From positions 372,001 to 436,000 of the forward strand of contig NZ_CP108644.1 in the NCBI RefSeq assembly GCF_041435495.1: 64,000 nucleotides of DNA, read 5' to 3'. The notes below the pieces were generated by a model. That model ran no database searches. It was not told the DNA's origin and saw only the letters and a program-made list of their open reading frames with translations. Position 1 is the first letter of the stretch; every line of letters begins with the position of its first letter. This DNA comes from Streptomyces sp. NBC_01116 (lineage in GTDB: Bacteria; Actinomycetota; Actinomycetes; Streptomycetales; Streptomycetaceae). Below, in pieces: positions 1 to 11,130 of this stretch. A program made the translations under genes and the position numbers.

Positions 1-95
1 CGTCGCTGGCGGGCCGGTTCGACGATGTCCAGGACGGGCCGGAACTCGTCCGCGTCCGGCTCCGTGCGACCCGGGCTCCACTGGCCTTCGGCCAT
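1..95 (-). CDS. Partial hypothetical protein, N-terminus only
   Basis: An open frame starts at an ATG ending at position 95 and runs off the left edge of the window. The visible 31 residues begin MAEGQWSPGR, are acidic in the middle and end in EPARQRR. A good ribosome binding site (GAGGAG) lies five bases before the ATG. The short polar lead-in ending in Arg-rich residues resembles the start of an integral membrane protein of the DUF4389 kind, but no membrane segment is visible, so this is only a guess. Confidence 0.5.
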   Translation of the reverse strand, partial: MAEGQWSPGRTEPDADEFRPVLDIVEPARQR

Positions 96-160
96 GTCGC
101 TCCTCCTCGGCAGGGGATCCGTACGGCATCCGCGCGCAGGACGTGTCCCCACCGTGCGTC

Positions 161-192
161 CGGGCCGGGCCGCCCGCAAACGGCCCGGCCCG
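161..192 (-). terminator. Hairpin terminator of the VanZ-like gene
   Basis: A perfect 12-bp GC inverted repeat (161-172 with 181-192, 8-base loop) lies just downstream of the VanZ-like stop codon on the minus strand. It has no T-tract, which is common for Streptomyces terminators. Confidence 0.65.
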
Positions 193-206
193 AACGGGTG
201 CCCGGC

Positions 207-1016
207 TCAGCGCCCGCGGAGGCGGCCGAGCAGGCCGCGGACGGCGCCGGATCCCGCGGTGTTCCGCCCGCCGCTCGCCGGGCCGTCGGGCTTCCCGGCG
301 CGGGAGCCGCGCTCCTTCGCCGGAGTCGCGGCCGCCGGCTTCGGCCGGGCCCGTTGTCCTGCCTCGGTACGGGCGGCCTTCGTGGCGGCGGTCGCCGTGG
401 AGCCCTTCGTACGGGAGTCCTTCGTGAGGGCGGCCTTCGCGTCGGAGTCCTCCGTGCGGCCGGCCGGCTTCGGCGTGCGCCGCGGCTCTGCCGCGGGCTC
501 CTCCGCCTTCGGGCCCGGGGAGCCCTTGTCCTCGGTGTAGGTGTAGTAGCGGTGGCTGATCCGGCGGCCCAGCACGAAGTACCCGAGCAGCGCGCCCGTC
601 GTGTTGAGGATGACGTCGTCGATGTCGAAGGCGCGCCCCTCGACCAGGGCCCCCTGGATCAGTTCGACGACGACCATGGCGAGGGCGGTCAGCAGCGTCG
701 TACGGATCATGCGGAGGCGCCGTGGCACGAAGAACGGCAGCAGGAGTCCGAACGGCACGCCGAGCAGCAGGTTTCCGCCCGCCTGTTTGCACGCGGCGAG
801 GAAGGTGTAGTCCTCGGCGTACTGGCGCAGCGAGCGCCCGGGGCGGAGATTGGAGGTGACGAGGTCCTCGGAGGCCGGTGAGGGCGTGAGCGTCACCTTG
901 GCCAGGAGGACGGAGAAGGCCACCAGTCCCAGCAGCGCCACCGTCAGGACCGCCCCGCGCACCAGCACACGTACCCATGTCCCCTGGCGTGTAGGGGGAT
1001 TCGCCTCTGCTGTCAT
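207..1016 (-). CDS. VanZ-like family membrane protein with a long Ala/Lys-rich tail
   Basis: The protein has about 269 residues. An N-terminal membrane segment (VLTVALLGLVAFSVLLA) is followed by the VanZ-type block: a cytosol/membrane stretch with NLLLGVPFGLLLPF, a further helix with VVVELIQG, then AFDIDDVILNTTGALLGY. VanZ itself gives low-level teicoplanin resistance; in most bacteria the role of VanZ-like proteins is unknown. The last 80 or so residues are a disordered Lys/Ala/Thr/Pro tail, unusual for the family. The ATG at 1016 is preferred to the upstream ATG at 1130 because the extra 38 residues overlap the divergent TPR gene and look non-coding. Confidence 0.8.
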   Translation of the reverse strand: MTAEANPPTRQGTWVRVLVRGAVLTVALLGLVAFSVLLAKVTLTPSPASEDLVTSNLRPGRSLRQYAEDYTFLAACKQAGGNLLLGVPFGLLLPFFVPRRLRMIRTTLLTALAMVVVELIQGALVEGRAFDIDDVILNTTGALLGYFVLGRRISHRYYTYTEDKGSPGPKAEEPAAEPRRTPKPAGRTEDSDAKAALTKDSRTKGSTATAATKAARTEAGQRARPKPAAATPAKERGSRAGKPDGPASGGRNTAGSGAVRGLLGRLRGR

Positions 1017-1116
1017 GGGCGACGGATGCCCCCGACCGGCCGGACCACACGCCCGGACGGCACCGTGGAGCGAAAATTCCACGCGACGTCCACGCCCGCC
1101 TGCGACGATGTGCGGC

Positions 1117-1617
1117 ATGAGCGCACGCAATAAGAGGGACCTGATGGACGAGGCCGACCGGCTGCGTACGGAGGGCAGGCCCGAGGAGGCGCGCGAGCGG
1201 CTTCTCGCCCTGACCGCCGAGCACCCCGACGACGCGGAGGTCGCCTACCGGACGGCGTGGATCCATGACGTGCTGGGCCTGGAGTCGGAGGCGGTGCCCT
1301 ACTACGAGCGCGCTCTGGCCCATCCGGAGCTGGCCGCGGAGGACCGGCGCGGGGCGCTCCTGGGGCTGGGCAGTACGTACCGGACCCTCGGGCGGTACGG
1401 GCAGGCGGTGGAGACGCTGCGCCGGGGCGTCGGGGAGTTCCCGGACGACGGCTCGCTCCGGACGTTCCTGGCGATGGCCCTGTACAACACCGACGAGCAC
1501 CATGAGGCGATGCGGCTGTTGCTGGAGCTGACGGCCGCGACCAGCCAGGACCCGTACGTCCAGCGGTACCGGCGGGCGATCGAGCACTACGCGAAGGACC
1601 TCGACGAGATCGAGTGA
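1117..1617 (+). CDS. Small tetratricopeptide-repeat protein
   Basis: About 166 residues, built almost wholly of TPR-like helical pairs, for example GRPEEARERLLALTAEHPDD, then YRTAWIHDVLGLESEAVPYYERAL, then GSTYRTLGRYGQAVETLRRG. Such proteins (TPR_5 type) are protein-interaction modules and the partner cannot be told from the sequence. The start is ATG 1117; an in-frame ATG at 1108 (MCGM) is equally possible. It is divergent from the VanZ-like gene with about 100 bases between the starts. Confidence 0.8.
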   Translation: MSARNKRDLMDEADRLRTEGRPEEARERLLALTAEHPDDAEVAYRTAWIHDVLGLESEAVPYYERALAHPELAAEDRRGALLGLGSTYRTLGRYGQAVETLRRGVGEFPDDGSLRTFLAMALYNTDEHHEAMRLLLELTAATSQDPYVQRYRRAIEHYAKDLDEIE

Positions 1618-1723
1618 CCCGTGCGGGGCCGTGCGCCGCGCCGCTCCCGCCGTCCGCGGACTCCGGCGCGGCGGGCGCGTGTCCGTCTTCCTGTGCGGCG
1701 CTCACGGCGCCGGACAGGGGGAA

Positions 1724-1756
1724 GCCCCGGCCGGATCGGGGGAATCCAGCCGGGGC
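1724..1756. terminator. Stem-loop downstream of the TPR gene
   Basis: A 13-bp stem with one mismatch (1724-1736 with 1744-1756, 7-base loop) lies about 105 bases after the TPR stop codon. The rest of the 1618-1984 gap shows no convincing gene. A second small hairpin (1898-1904 with 1910-1916) lies past the L31 gene on its strand and may terminate that transcript. Confidence 0.5.
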
Positions 1757-1897
1757 GGCTCATGTGCGGGGTGAAGGGCGGTCGCCTCTCGGCGGAGGGC
1801 TCCACGGGGTTGGCCGGTGCGATCTTCCCCGTGGGCTGCTGGTGTGGCCCGGGGACACCGCCCCTCTCACTCCCACGTATAGATGAACGATAAACCA

Positions 1898-1916
1898 TCC
1901 CGGGTCCTTCCCGGGA
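1898..1916 (-). terminator. Small hairpin past the L31 gene
   Basis: Seven-base arms TCCCGGG and CCCGGGA with a five-base loop lie about 70 bases beyond the L31 stop codon on the minus strand. It is a plausible terminator of the L33-L31 transcript. Confidence 0.4.
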
Positions 1917-1984
1917 GTCCGCCCCCACGGATGTGATCCATGGCACGGAATCCCGGGCGTCCCGCCTGGTCAGCGCTCGTTCGG

Positions 1985-2245
1985 TCAGCTCGCGGGCGTC
2001 TCGCCGGTGCCGTAGCGGCGCCGGAACCGCTCGACGCGGCCCGCCGTGTCGAGCACCTGGCCGCCGCCGGTGTAGAACGGATGGCTCGCCGAGGAGGTCT
2101 CCACGTCGATGACGGGATAGGTGTTGCCGTCCTCCCACGCCACGCGCTCGCCGGAGTCGGCGGTCGAACGGGTCAGGAAGGCGACGTCGGCCGCGCGGTC
2201 GCGGAAGACCACGGGACGGGAGACGGGGTGGATTCGGGACTTCAT
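1985..2245 (-). CDS. rpmE2: 50S ribosomal protein L31 type B (zinc-independent paralogue)
   Basis: The 86-residue protein starts [16 protein letters not shown] and contains the family hallmark SHPFYTGG followed by [14 protein letters not shown] near the C-terminus. It lacks the CxxC zinc ribbon of the primary L31, so it is the C-minus form that replaces the zinc-containing protein in the ribosome under zinc starvation. It lies 76 bases downstream of the L33 gene in the same direction, so the two are probably cotranscribed from the Zur-controlled promoter further upstream. Confidence 0.95.
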   Translation of the reverse strand: MKSRIHPVSRPVVFRDRAADVAFLTRSTADSGERVAWEDGNTYPVIDVETSSASHPFYTGGGQVLDTAGRVERFRRRYGTGETPAS

Positions 2246-2321
2246 CGATGCGTTCCTTCCTCACCGCGGACAGCGGTGACGTACAAGGGGGACGTGCGGG
2301 GCGTGGACCGCTTCCGGACGG

Positions 2322-2486
2322 TCAGCGGACCTCACGGAACAGGACGTGCCGCCCGACCGCGGAGTCGAACTTGCGGAGCTCCAGCCGGTCGGGGTCGTTG
2401 CGACGGTTCTTGCGTGTCACATAGCTCCGGCCCGTGCCCACGGTGGACCGGAGAGTGACGACCGGCCTGGTCTCACTGCGCGCCAT
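2322..2486 (-). CDS. rpmG: 50S ribosomal protein L33 (zinc-independent paralogue)
   Basis: The 54-residue protein starts [19 protein letters not shown] and contains the L33 signature [20 protein letters not shown]. The CxxC pairs of zinc-binding L33 are absent. The ATG at 2486 has a strong AAGGAG ribosome binding site; an upstream ATG at 2627 in the same frame would add non-homologous sequence. It is the first gene of a probable rpmG-rpmE2 unit expressed when zinc is scarce, so that zinc-free L31 and L33 release zinc held in ribosomes. Confidence 0.95.
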   Translation of the reverse strand: MARSETRPVVTLRSTVGTGRSYVTRKNRRNDPDRLELRKFDSAVGRHVLFREVR

Positions 2487-2524
2487 GGCGCCTCCTTCTG
2501 CCTCTGCCGACCCCGCTCTCCTAT

Positions 2525-2545
2525 CGAGAATGGGATTCGTTTTCG
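2525..2545 (-). promoter_or_regulatory. Probable Zur box upstream of rpmG-rpmE2
   Basis: Read on the minus strand the site is CGAAAACGAATCCCATTCTCG minus its ends, with a core GAAAACGAATCCCATTCTC. It fits the actinobacterial Zur palindrome (core like GAAAATGATTTTCATTTTC) with only C/T or A/T changes. It lies about 40 bases before the L33 start codon. With zinc bound, Zur would repress here. The rest of the gap 2487-2806 shows no further gene. Confidence 0.75.
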
Positions 2546-2806
2546 TTCTGGTGAGGTAACACGAGCCACTCCCCCGGCATTCCCGCCCGATGCCCACCAC
2601 GCCCCGCACTCCGCAGCGCGCCGTCAACTGCCGTCATCCGTAAGCCTGTTCGGATCGCCACCGCCTCGGAGAGCCGCTGGCATATGCCAGACGCAAGAAC
2701 GCATCGAGTGTTGCCAAATCCCTTACGGCTCGCCCGGCCCTGTGCGACAGTCGGTAGCGGTCCACCCTTCAGAACCGGCTAGGCCGCGCCCGTATCGGAG
2801 TACGAG

Positions 2807-4234
2807 ATGCCGTCCCCCCTCTTCGCGGACCGCCCCGCACCACAGGCGCCCGCGCCCGACGCCGTCGACGCCCTGATCCACCGGACGCGTCGGCTGCGGG
2901 GGGACGTGGACGCCGTACGGCGGGACGCCGTCGTGTTCGACGAGGACGACCCCCAGAGACGCTGGCAGCACGCTCTGTGCGAGCTCGCCGTGCAGCACCT
3001 GGACAACCTCGACGAGCATCTGGGACAGCTCCGGGCGGGCCTGCCGGACCGGAGCCCCGACGACGTCCCCCGGGCCGTCGGGGTCCCGGACGAGCCAGCG
3101 GCCGGTTCCCTGCTGAACCGGGTGGGCAGCGCCGAGTGGAACCTCCTCACCGACGAGTCCAGCTGGTCCGAGGAGCTGTACGAGATCTTCGGCAGGCCGC
3201 CCGGGTCCACACCCCTCTCCCTGGACGACCTGCCGTCCGTCCTGCTGCCGGAGGACCAGCCGGCGCTGACCGCCATGGTGACGGGCTGCCTCGTCGACGG
3301 CCGGCCGATGGACGGCGAGTTCCGTATCGTGCGGCCCGACGGCCGTACACGCACGCTGCACATGACGGGCGAGCCGGTCCTCGACGCCGAGGGCTGCACC
3401 GCCTCCATGTGGGCGGTCCTGCGGGACGTCAGCGAGCTGCGCCGCAGCGAGCAGGCCGTGAGCAGGAACCGCGCGTCGGTGCGGCGCGAGGAGCACATCG
3501 AGCGCACCGAGCACCGCATGGCCGTGGAGCTCCAGGAGGCCGTCCTGCCCCCGTGGCGCGGATCGCTGCGGCTCCCGACGCAGGGCCCCGGCGCCCTGGA
3601 CATCGCCGCGCACTACCTCCCTTCCGAGTCGAGCGGCCTCATCGGCGGCGACTGGTACGACGCCATGGAACTGCCGGACGGACGCACCCTCCTCACCGTC
3701 GGCGACCTCACCGGGCACGGCATCCCCGCCACCTCGGCGATGGCGATGATGCTGGGAGCGCTGCGCGGCATGGCCGTCGCCGGCATCGAGCCGGGCGCGC
3801 TGATGGGGCACCTCAACCAGGTGCTCGAAACGTCGGTGCAGCCCGCGCTGGGCAGCGCCCTGTGCTGCCGCTTCGACCCCGCCACCTCCGTTCTGTCCTG
3901 GGCGCAGGCCGGACATCCCGCACCGCTGCTCTTCCGCCATGGTTCGGGACGGCCCCTGCCCCCGCCGGACGGGATGCTGCTCGGTGCCGCGTCCAACGTC
4001 GTCTTCGAGCAGGACGAGGTACGGCTGTGCCCGGGTGACGTGCTCGTCCTGCACACCGACGGCCTGGCACGACGCGGCGACCGGGGTGCGGGCCCGGAGG
4101 CGTTGCTCGCCCTCGCCCCTCGGTTCGCAGAGGCCCGGACGGCACAGGAGTGCGTCCGGAGCGTCGTCGAGGAGTTCGGCGGGACCGAGCGCCCGGACGA
4201 CGCGTGCGTGCTGGTCGCCCGCATCGGAGCGTGA
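2807..4234 (+). CDS. PAS-domain SpoIIE-type (PP2C) serine/threonine phosphatase
   Basis: A 475-residue cytosolic protein. Residues about 1-100 are helical and unassigned; about 100-215 form a PAS fold (WNLLTDESSWSEELYEIFG, a typical PAS_3 start). Residues about 240-475 are the SpoIIE/RsbU phosphatase, with GGDWYD at 280-285 (D282 is a metal ligand), VGDLTGHG, AGHPAPLL, HTDGL and a terminal DDACV. Enzymes of this kind dephosphorylate STAS anti-anti-sigma factors and so release sigma factors. No STAS or anti-sigma partner is adjacent. A GGAG stretch lies about 8 bases before the ATG. Confidence 0.9.
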   Translation: MPSPLFADRPAPQAPAPDAVDALIHRTRRLRGDVDAVRRDAVVFDEDDPQRRWQHALCELAVQHLDNLDEHLGQLRAGLPDRSPDDVPRAVGVPDEPAAGSLLNRVGSAEWNLLTDESSWSEELYEIFGRPPGSTPLSLDDLPSVLLPEDQPALTAMVTGCLVDGRPMDGEFRIVRPDGRTRTLHMTGEPVLDAEGCTASMWAVLRDVSELRRSEQAVSRNRASVRREEHIERTEHRMAVELQEAVLPPWRGSLRLPTQGPGALDIAAHYLPSESSGLIGGDWYDAMELPDGRTLLTVGDLTGHGIPATSAMAMMLGALRGMAVAGIEPGALMGHLNQVLETSVQPALGSALCCRFDPATSVLSWAQAGHPAPLLFRHGSGRPLPPPDGMLLGAASNVVFEQDEVRLCPGDVLVLHTDGLARRGDRGAGPEALLALAPRFAEARTAQECVRSVVEEFGGTERPDDACVLVARIGA

Positions 4235-4287
4235 GGAAGCGCGGACGTGTCAGGGCGTGAGTGAGCGCGAAGTGACGCTGCCGGGGG

Positions 4288-5811
4288 TCAGATCCGCGTG
4301 TCCTTGGCCTTCTTCTGGCTCGGCATCGACAGCTCGATCTCCTCGCGCAGATCCTGGATCCCCGCGTATCCGGCGAACTGACCGGTGAGCCGGTACATTT
4401 CGCGGAGCCGGTCCCAGGTGCGGTGCGAGGAGGTCTCCCCCATCGACACCAGCGCGAGCCGGGCGTACCGGTCGGCCTGTTCGGGGTCGTTGGCGATGAA
4501 GCAGGCCGAGGCCAGCGAGATGTAGTCGAAGATCTTCGACCGCCGGCGATCCTTGTCCCGCAGCTCCAGCGCCTGTTTGGCGTGGCGCTGGGCGATGATC
4601 GCGGCGCCCTGCTCGTGCTCGGCCAGGGTACGGAAGGCCAGTGCCTGCATCCCGTGCATATCGGCCTCGTCGAACATCTGCATCCAACTGGGCTGCGGCA
4701 CATCGCTCTTGTCCGAGGTGAAGAGCTCCTCGGCCTCGCCGAGGGTGCGCCGCATGGCCTGTCCGCGCCCCATCGACGCCTGGGCCCAGGCCTCGATGGT
4801 GCGCAGCATCGCCTGCGTACGGGGCAGGGTCTCGTCGCCGGATCCGGACTTGGCGAGCTTCATCAGGTCGAGTGCGTCGTCGGGGCGGCCCAGGTGCACC
4901 ATCTGGCGTGCCGCCCGGGAGAGCGCCTCTCCGGCGCGCGGCCGGTCGCCGCCCTCGCGGGCCGCGTGGGCGGCGATGACGAAGTACTTCTGGGCGGTGG
5001 GTTCGAGGCCGACGTCGTGGGACATCCAGCCCGCCAGGACGGCGAGGTTGGCCGCGACGCCCCACAGACGGCGCTGGAGATGGTCGGGGTGACGGTAGGC
5101 GAGCATGCCGCCCACCTCGTTGAGCTGGCCCACGACGGCCTTGCGCTGGAGTCCGCCGCCCCGGGAGGCGTCCCAGGCGCGGAACACCTCGACCGAATGC
5201 TCCAGGGCCTCGATCTCCTCGGAGCCGACCGGTGCGGCCTCGTACCGGTCGAGACCGGCTGTGTCGGCGTGCAGGGGATCGTTGGCACGTGGGGCGTCGG
5301 CGGCCGGAGCGGGGTCGCTGTGCAGCCAGTCGCGCATGGGGCCGGCGATGGTGGAGCCGGCGGTGAGCGCGGCGCCCGCACCCACCACCAAGCCACGTCG
5401 GTTGAGCATGAGGTCCATTCCCGTGAATTCGGTGAGGACCGCTGCCGTCCGCTCGGGCGCCCACGGCAATTGATCGGGATCGTCTTCCGTCCCGGAGTCA
5501 CGCCGCTTCCCCACACGCCCGCGTCGGCCGAACCCGAGGTCCTCGATGGTCACGACACGGCCGAGCCGCTCGGTGAACAGAGCCGCCAGCACTTCGGGCA
5601 CGGGATCACGGGGGGACTCCCCCATGTCGATCCAGCGCCTGACCCGCGAGGTGTCGGTGGCCAGCTGCGGATGGCCCATGGCCGCCGCCTGCCGGTTCAC
5701 CATTCTCGCGAGTTCGCCCTTGGACCAGCCGGCCAGGCCGAACAGGTCAGAAAGGCGGGTGTTGGGTTCTCCGGTCACTTCAAGCCCCCAGGTTCTCGGC
5801 TGACTTGACAC
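4288..5811 (-). CDS. NsdA/Orf1590-family regulator with TPR-like repeats
   Basis: About 500 residues. The N-terminus carries an XRE-like block (GWSKGELARMVNRQA, then TDTSRVRRWIDMG) typical of the Streptomyces NsdA and sporulation-associated Orf1590 family. A central stretch VVGAGAALTAGSTIAGPM resembles a membrane or signal-like segment seen in these proteins, followed by helical TPR-type repeats to about residue 500. NsdA represses antibiotic production and differentiation in S. coelicolor. Which paralogue this is cannot be settled here. The start is GTG 5811; an alternative GTG at 5778 (VTGEPNTRL) has a better-placed GGGGG and may be the true one. It is divergent from the kinase gene. Confidence 0.85.
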   Translation of the reverse strand: MSSQPRTWGLEVTGEPNTRLSDLFGLAGWSKGELARMVNRQAAAMGHPQLATDTSRVRRWIDMGESPRDPVPEVLAALFTERLGRVVTIEDLGFGRRGRVGKRRDSGTEDDPDQLPWAPERTAAVLTEFTGMDLMLNRRGLVVGAGAALTAGSTIAGPMRDWLHSDPAPAADAPRANDPLHADTAGLDRYEAAPVGSEEIEALEHSVEVFRAWDASRGGGLQRKAVVGQLNEVGGMLAYRHPDHLQRRLWGVAANLAVLAGWMSHDVGLEPTAQKYFVIAAHAAREGGDRPRAGEALSRAARQMVHLGRPDDALDLMKLAKSGSGDETLPRTQAMLRTIEAWAQASMGRGQAMRRTLGEAEELFTSDKSDVPQPSWMQMFDEADMHGMQALAFRTLAEHEQGAAIIAQRHAKQALELRDKDRRRSKIFDYISLASACFIANDPEQADRYARLALVSMGETSSHRTWDRLREMYRLTGQFAGYAGIQDLREEIELSMPSQKKAKDTRI

Positions 5812-6009
5812 TAACCCCCTGTCAGATGCGCTGTGACTATTCGCCAGGGTTCGCCAGGGTCCGCCAGATGGTCTGCCACCCGCGCTCCGGTGTCAGGTAG
5901 GAAAGCGCCACCCCGCCCGGCAGCCCTAGGTACTCCCCAGGGTGCCGAACGGCCGTCGGCCGGGTTGGCGCACGTACCTTGTCGGCGCACGAAGGGATCT
6001 GTCTCGCCC

Positions 6010-7146
6010 ATGTACACAGCATCGTCCTCCGTGTCCGCCCCGCCCCGTCCGCTCCGCCCGATGGGCGCGGGCGGCGGGCCCTATCTCGCTCCTCACGCCG
6101 GCGCACCGGCACAGGGTCCGGGCCGGGCCCGACGGGCCGCGGGACCGGGCGCCGGACCGCTCAGCGGAAGGATCGACCTGTCCGGGCCCCAGGGCGCGCA
6201 GGTGCGGATGGTCATCGCCTCCGTGCAGCGCATCTGCCCCGAGTTCAACCCGGTCCAGGTACTGCGCCGCAGCGGCCGTTCGGTCCTGATCGTCGGAACC
6301 ACCGGGCGGGCCACCGCCGTCGCGAAGTGTTTACTGGACCACTCGCCGGCGTGGACCGAGCGGTTCCGGCACGAAATAGCGGCATACCGCGCGTTCGTCC
6401 GGCACCGCCCCCCGGTTCGGGTGCCCCGGCTGATCGCGGCGGATCCGGAGAACTGCACGCTGGTGATCGAGCGGATGCCCGGCCGGGTCGCCGCCCTCAC
6501 CCGGCACCCGGCGGAGGCGCCGCCGCGGGCCGACATCAGGGCCGCGCTCGGAGCTATCGCCCGGGTGAACGCCTGGCGGCCGCCGCCCGGACTGTTCGAG
6601 GCGCCGCTCGACTACGCGTCGCGGATCGCGCGCTACCACGAGCTCGGTCTGTTCACCGACCGTGACCTCGGTGACCTGCAGAAGCTGCTGCACGGTCTGG
6701 CCCACGCGGGCGGCAGGCAGGGCATGGGCCAGTTCTGCCACGGGGACGCCCTGCTCTCCAACATCCTGCTGTCGCCGACCGGGCCGGTGCTCGTCGACTG
6801 GGAGCACGCGGGCTGGTATCTCCCGGGGTACGACCTGGCGACGTTGTGGGCGGTGCTGGGCGACGCCCCGGTGGCGCGCCGCCAGATCAGCCAGCTGGCG
6901 CAGGCCAGAGGGCCGGCCGCACGGGACGCGTTCCTGGTGAACCTGATGCTGGTGCTGACCCGCGAGATCCGTAACTACGAGACGGCGGTCCAGCGCACCA
7001 TGCGCGAAGCGCCCGCGGTGGGAGCGGGGGCCGACCGGCCCGGCGCGCTCTCCTCGGGCGAGGAGCAGCGGCTGCTGCTCCGGAGGCTGCACGACGACTG
7101 CGCCATGGCGCGGCGGGCGGTGCGGGCCGCGGTCGGCACACGCTGA
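6010..7146 (+). CDS. Aminoglycoside phosphotransferase (APH)-fold kinase, TTA-containing
   Basis: The 378-residue protein has the APH catalytic core: [12 protein letters not shown] (HGD at 244-246, N251) and VDWEHAG (D263, metal ligand). The first 60 residues are Pro/Gly-rich and probably disordered. The substrate is unknown; many Streptomyces homologues are annotated only as phosphotransferases. ATG 6010 is chosen for its AAGGG ribosome binding site; the open frame extends 59 codons upstream without homology. Codon 108 (6331-6333) is TTA, so translation should depend on the bldA tRNA. It is divergent from the NsdA-like gene and may share a control region with it. Confidence 0.8.
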   Translation: MYTASSSVSAPPRPLRPMGAGGGPYLAPHAGAPAQGPGRARRAAGPGAGPLSGRIDLSGPQGAQVRMVIASVQRICPEFNPVQVLRRSGRSVLIVGTTGRATAVAKCLLDHSPAWTERFRHEIAAYRAFVRHRPPVRVPRLIAADPENCTLVIERMPGRVAALTRHPAEAPPRADIRAALGAIARVNAWRPPPGLFEAPLDYASRIARYHELGLFTDRDLGDLQKLLHGLAHAGGRQGMGQFCHGDALLSNILLSPTGPVLVDWEHAGWYLPGYDLATLWAVLGDAPVARRQISQLAQARGPAARDAFLVNLMLVLTREIRNYETAVQRTMREAPAVGAGADRPGALSSGEEQRLLLRRLHDDCAMARRAVRAAVGTR

Positions 7147-7217
7147 GACCGGACGAGGAAGCGGGGATACGGCCCGCCCGACAAGGACCACAGTGACGAG
7201 ACCACTGTGAAGAAGAA

Positions 7218-7261
7218 GCGCGCCGCGGGACCGGTGCCGACACACCGGTCCCGCGGCGCGC
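7218..7261 (+). terminator. Strong terminator after the APH-like gene
   Basis: A perfect 19-bp stem (7218-7236 with 7243-7261) with a six-base loop CCGACA is followed by TGTTGTG. It lies 72 bases after the stop codon of the kinase gene. It is one of the strongest hairpins in the window. Confidence 0.85.
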
Positions 7262-7399
7262 TGTTGTGCGTTCCGGGCCGCACCTCCCCGTGACCGGGCG
7301 TTGACCCTGTGCCGCCCCGGGGTCCCGCGCGGGTGAGGCCCGCCACGAGACCCACGTCACCTACGACCTCCGGTAGGAGGCGTGAGCCCTCCCGTCCGG

Positions 7400-7622
7400 C
7401 GTAACGAACCGCCCATATGGCTCATAAATTGGCATCTCACGATGAAGAGTAGTAAAGGCGGTCATTGCTTCCTATGTCGGTGCCCGCTAACCATGGATCC
7501 CGGCAAGCACCGAGTACGAGTCGGCGCCGATCGCCCACCGGCGAACGCGGCCCGGACATCCCGGTTCCTGCCGACGCGGCGCGAAGGCCGCGAAGCCCGT
7601 CCCCCATAGGAAGAGCTCACGC
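7400..7622 (+). promoter_or_regulatory. AT-richer leader of the lytic transglycosylase gene
   Basis: The gap 7262-7622 has no gene. Around 7418-7470 the sequence is clearly AT-richer than its surroundings (for example TCATAAATTGG and GAGTAGTAAAGG), which suggests a promoter and a leader of about 150 bases. No c-di-AMP (ydaO) riboswitch core could be recognised, although a GCTAACC string is present near 7488. The ribosome binding site is AGGAAGAG shortly before the ATG. Confidence 0.35.
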
Positions 7623-8297
7623 ATGCCCCGCATCTCCACCCTGCGCATCACCCGCTCGCACAAGATCGCCACCGCCGTGCTCGTCGCGGCCGGTTCCGTC
7701 AGCGCCATAGCCGCCACCGGCGGCCCGAGCGAAGCGCAGACCACGGCGACCCGGTCCTCCGTCTCCGTGGAGCCGGTAGCCGCCGCAGGCATCCCCACGG
7801 CGAAGGACGCGGCGGCCAAGAAGGCCGCTCAGGAGACCGCCGCCAAGGAGGCCGCCGCGAAGAAGGCCGCCGCCGCCCGCAAGGCGACCGCGGAGAAGGA
7901 CGCCGCGGAGGAGCGCTCCGAGAAGCAGGCCGCCAACCGCTCCACCGAGCGCAAGGCGGTCACGCCCAAGAAGTTCGCGAACAACCTCGACGGCTGGATC
8001 CGCGAGTCGCTCGACATCATGGAGAAGAAGAACATCCCCGGCTCCTACGAGGGGCTGCACCGCAACATCATGCGCGAGTCCAGCGGCAACCCGAACGCCG
8101 TCAACGACTGGGACATCAACGCGCAGAACGGCATTCCCTCCAAGGGCCTCCTCCAGGTGATCCAGCCCACCTTCGACGCCTACCACGTCAAGGGCACAGA
8201 GAAGAAGCTCACCGACCCGGTCGCCAACATCACCGCCGCCGCCAACTACGCCGCGGACCGGTACGGCTCGATCGACAACGTCGACTCCGCCTACTGA
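7623..8297 (+). CDS. Secreted lytic transglycosylase (SLT domain)
   Basis: The 224-residue protein begins with a signal peptide (IATAVLVAAGSVSAIAATG, cleavage near residue 38). A Lys/Ala/Glu-rich coiled coil follows (about 58-110), then an SLT/lysozyme-like domain (about 120-224). The presumed catalytic Glu is E152 in IMRESSGNPNA, followed by the family motif GLLQVIQPTF and AAANYAADRYGS. It would cleave peptidoglycan outside the cell, as do similar Streptomyces proteins expressed in growth and germination. It stands alone, ahead of geosmin synthase. Confidence 0.88.
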   Translation: MPRISTLRITRSHKIATAVLVAAGSVSAIAATGGPSEAQTTATRSSVSVEPVAAAGIPTAKDAAAKKAAQETAAKEAAAKKAAAARKATAEKDAAEERSEKQAANRSTERKAVTPKKFANNLDGWIRESLDIMEKKNIPGSYEGLHRNIMRESSGNPNAVNDWDINAQNGIPSKGLLQVIQPTFDAYHVKGTEKKLTDPVANITAAANYAADRYGSIDNVDSAY

Positions 8298-8439
8298 GCG
8301 ACCGGCTGCCGGGCGAACGCCTACTGGGCGAACGGCTGCCGAGCGACCGACATCCGAACGAAGGCCTTTCGAGCACGCACCAACGCCGCGATTATCTGAC
8401 TAATCGCCGTCGTGCGTGCTCCGTGTGGCCGAAGGGTAG

Positions 8440-10719
<2,280 letters not shown>

Positions 10720-10791
10720 CTCCACGTCTGGATCGTGCCGGGCTCACGGAGTCCCGTACGCGGCGTCGCGGGAGATCCGGTTTCCGGGAAT

Positions 10792-10824
10792 GCGGTCCGC
10801 CGTGAAAACCTCACGGCGGACCGC
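10792..10824 (+). terminator. Terminator of geosmin synthase
   Basis: A perfect 14-bp stem (10792-10805 with 10811-10824) with the loop AAACC lies about 72 bases after the geoA stop codon. Confidence 0.8.
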
Positions 10825-11130
10825 GGCCGAATGGATGCGGTCCTCGATCGCCATGACCGAAGGCCACGCTTCCTCGCCCTCATGTTTCCTCCCGTGACAT
10901 GCATGGCGAGAATCGTGAAGCGGGCGTGAACAGTTCCACAGCGACGACTTTCGTTCTCCCCTTGGTTCCGCCGTTGTCGCTGCTCACACGAGTAACACGT
11001 GGCTCTGCCCCGGGCGCGCACCCGGCCCCTACCTATTCGAGTAGTGGTTTCGCCGATCACCGGATGCCTATCGTTCCGGACGAATCGACCTGATCGATGC
11101 GCACCTGAGTGCCGACGAATGGGAGAACCC
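10825..11130 (+). promoter_or_regulatory. Control region of the NRPS operon
   Basis: A 306-base gap with no gene leads into the NRPS. It contains GTAACACGTGG at 10992-11002, with a CACGTG core. The same eleven bases occur over the start of the cluster's LuxR gene (21793-21803). It also contains the looser promoter-like stretch CCTATTCGAGTAGTGG around 11031-11046. The shared site may be the binding site of the LuxR regulator; that is inference. Confidence 0.35.

Noticed and set aside
1614..1893. Short open frames in the gap after the TPR gene
   Set aside because: They are of shadow composition, cross a clear stem-loop and lack ribosome binding sites.
7400..7622. Possible c-di-AMP (ydaO) riboswitch before the lytic transglycosylase gene
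   Set aside because: Cell-wall hydrolase genes of Streptomyces often have one, and GCTAACC occurs near 7488, but the GGTGAATCC-like core and the pairing regions were not found.
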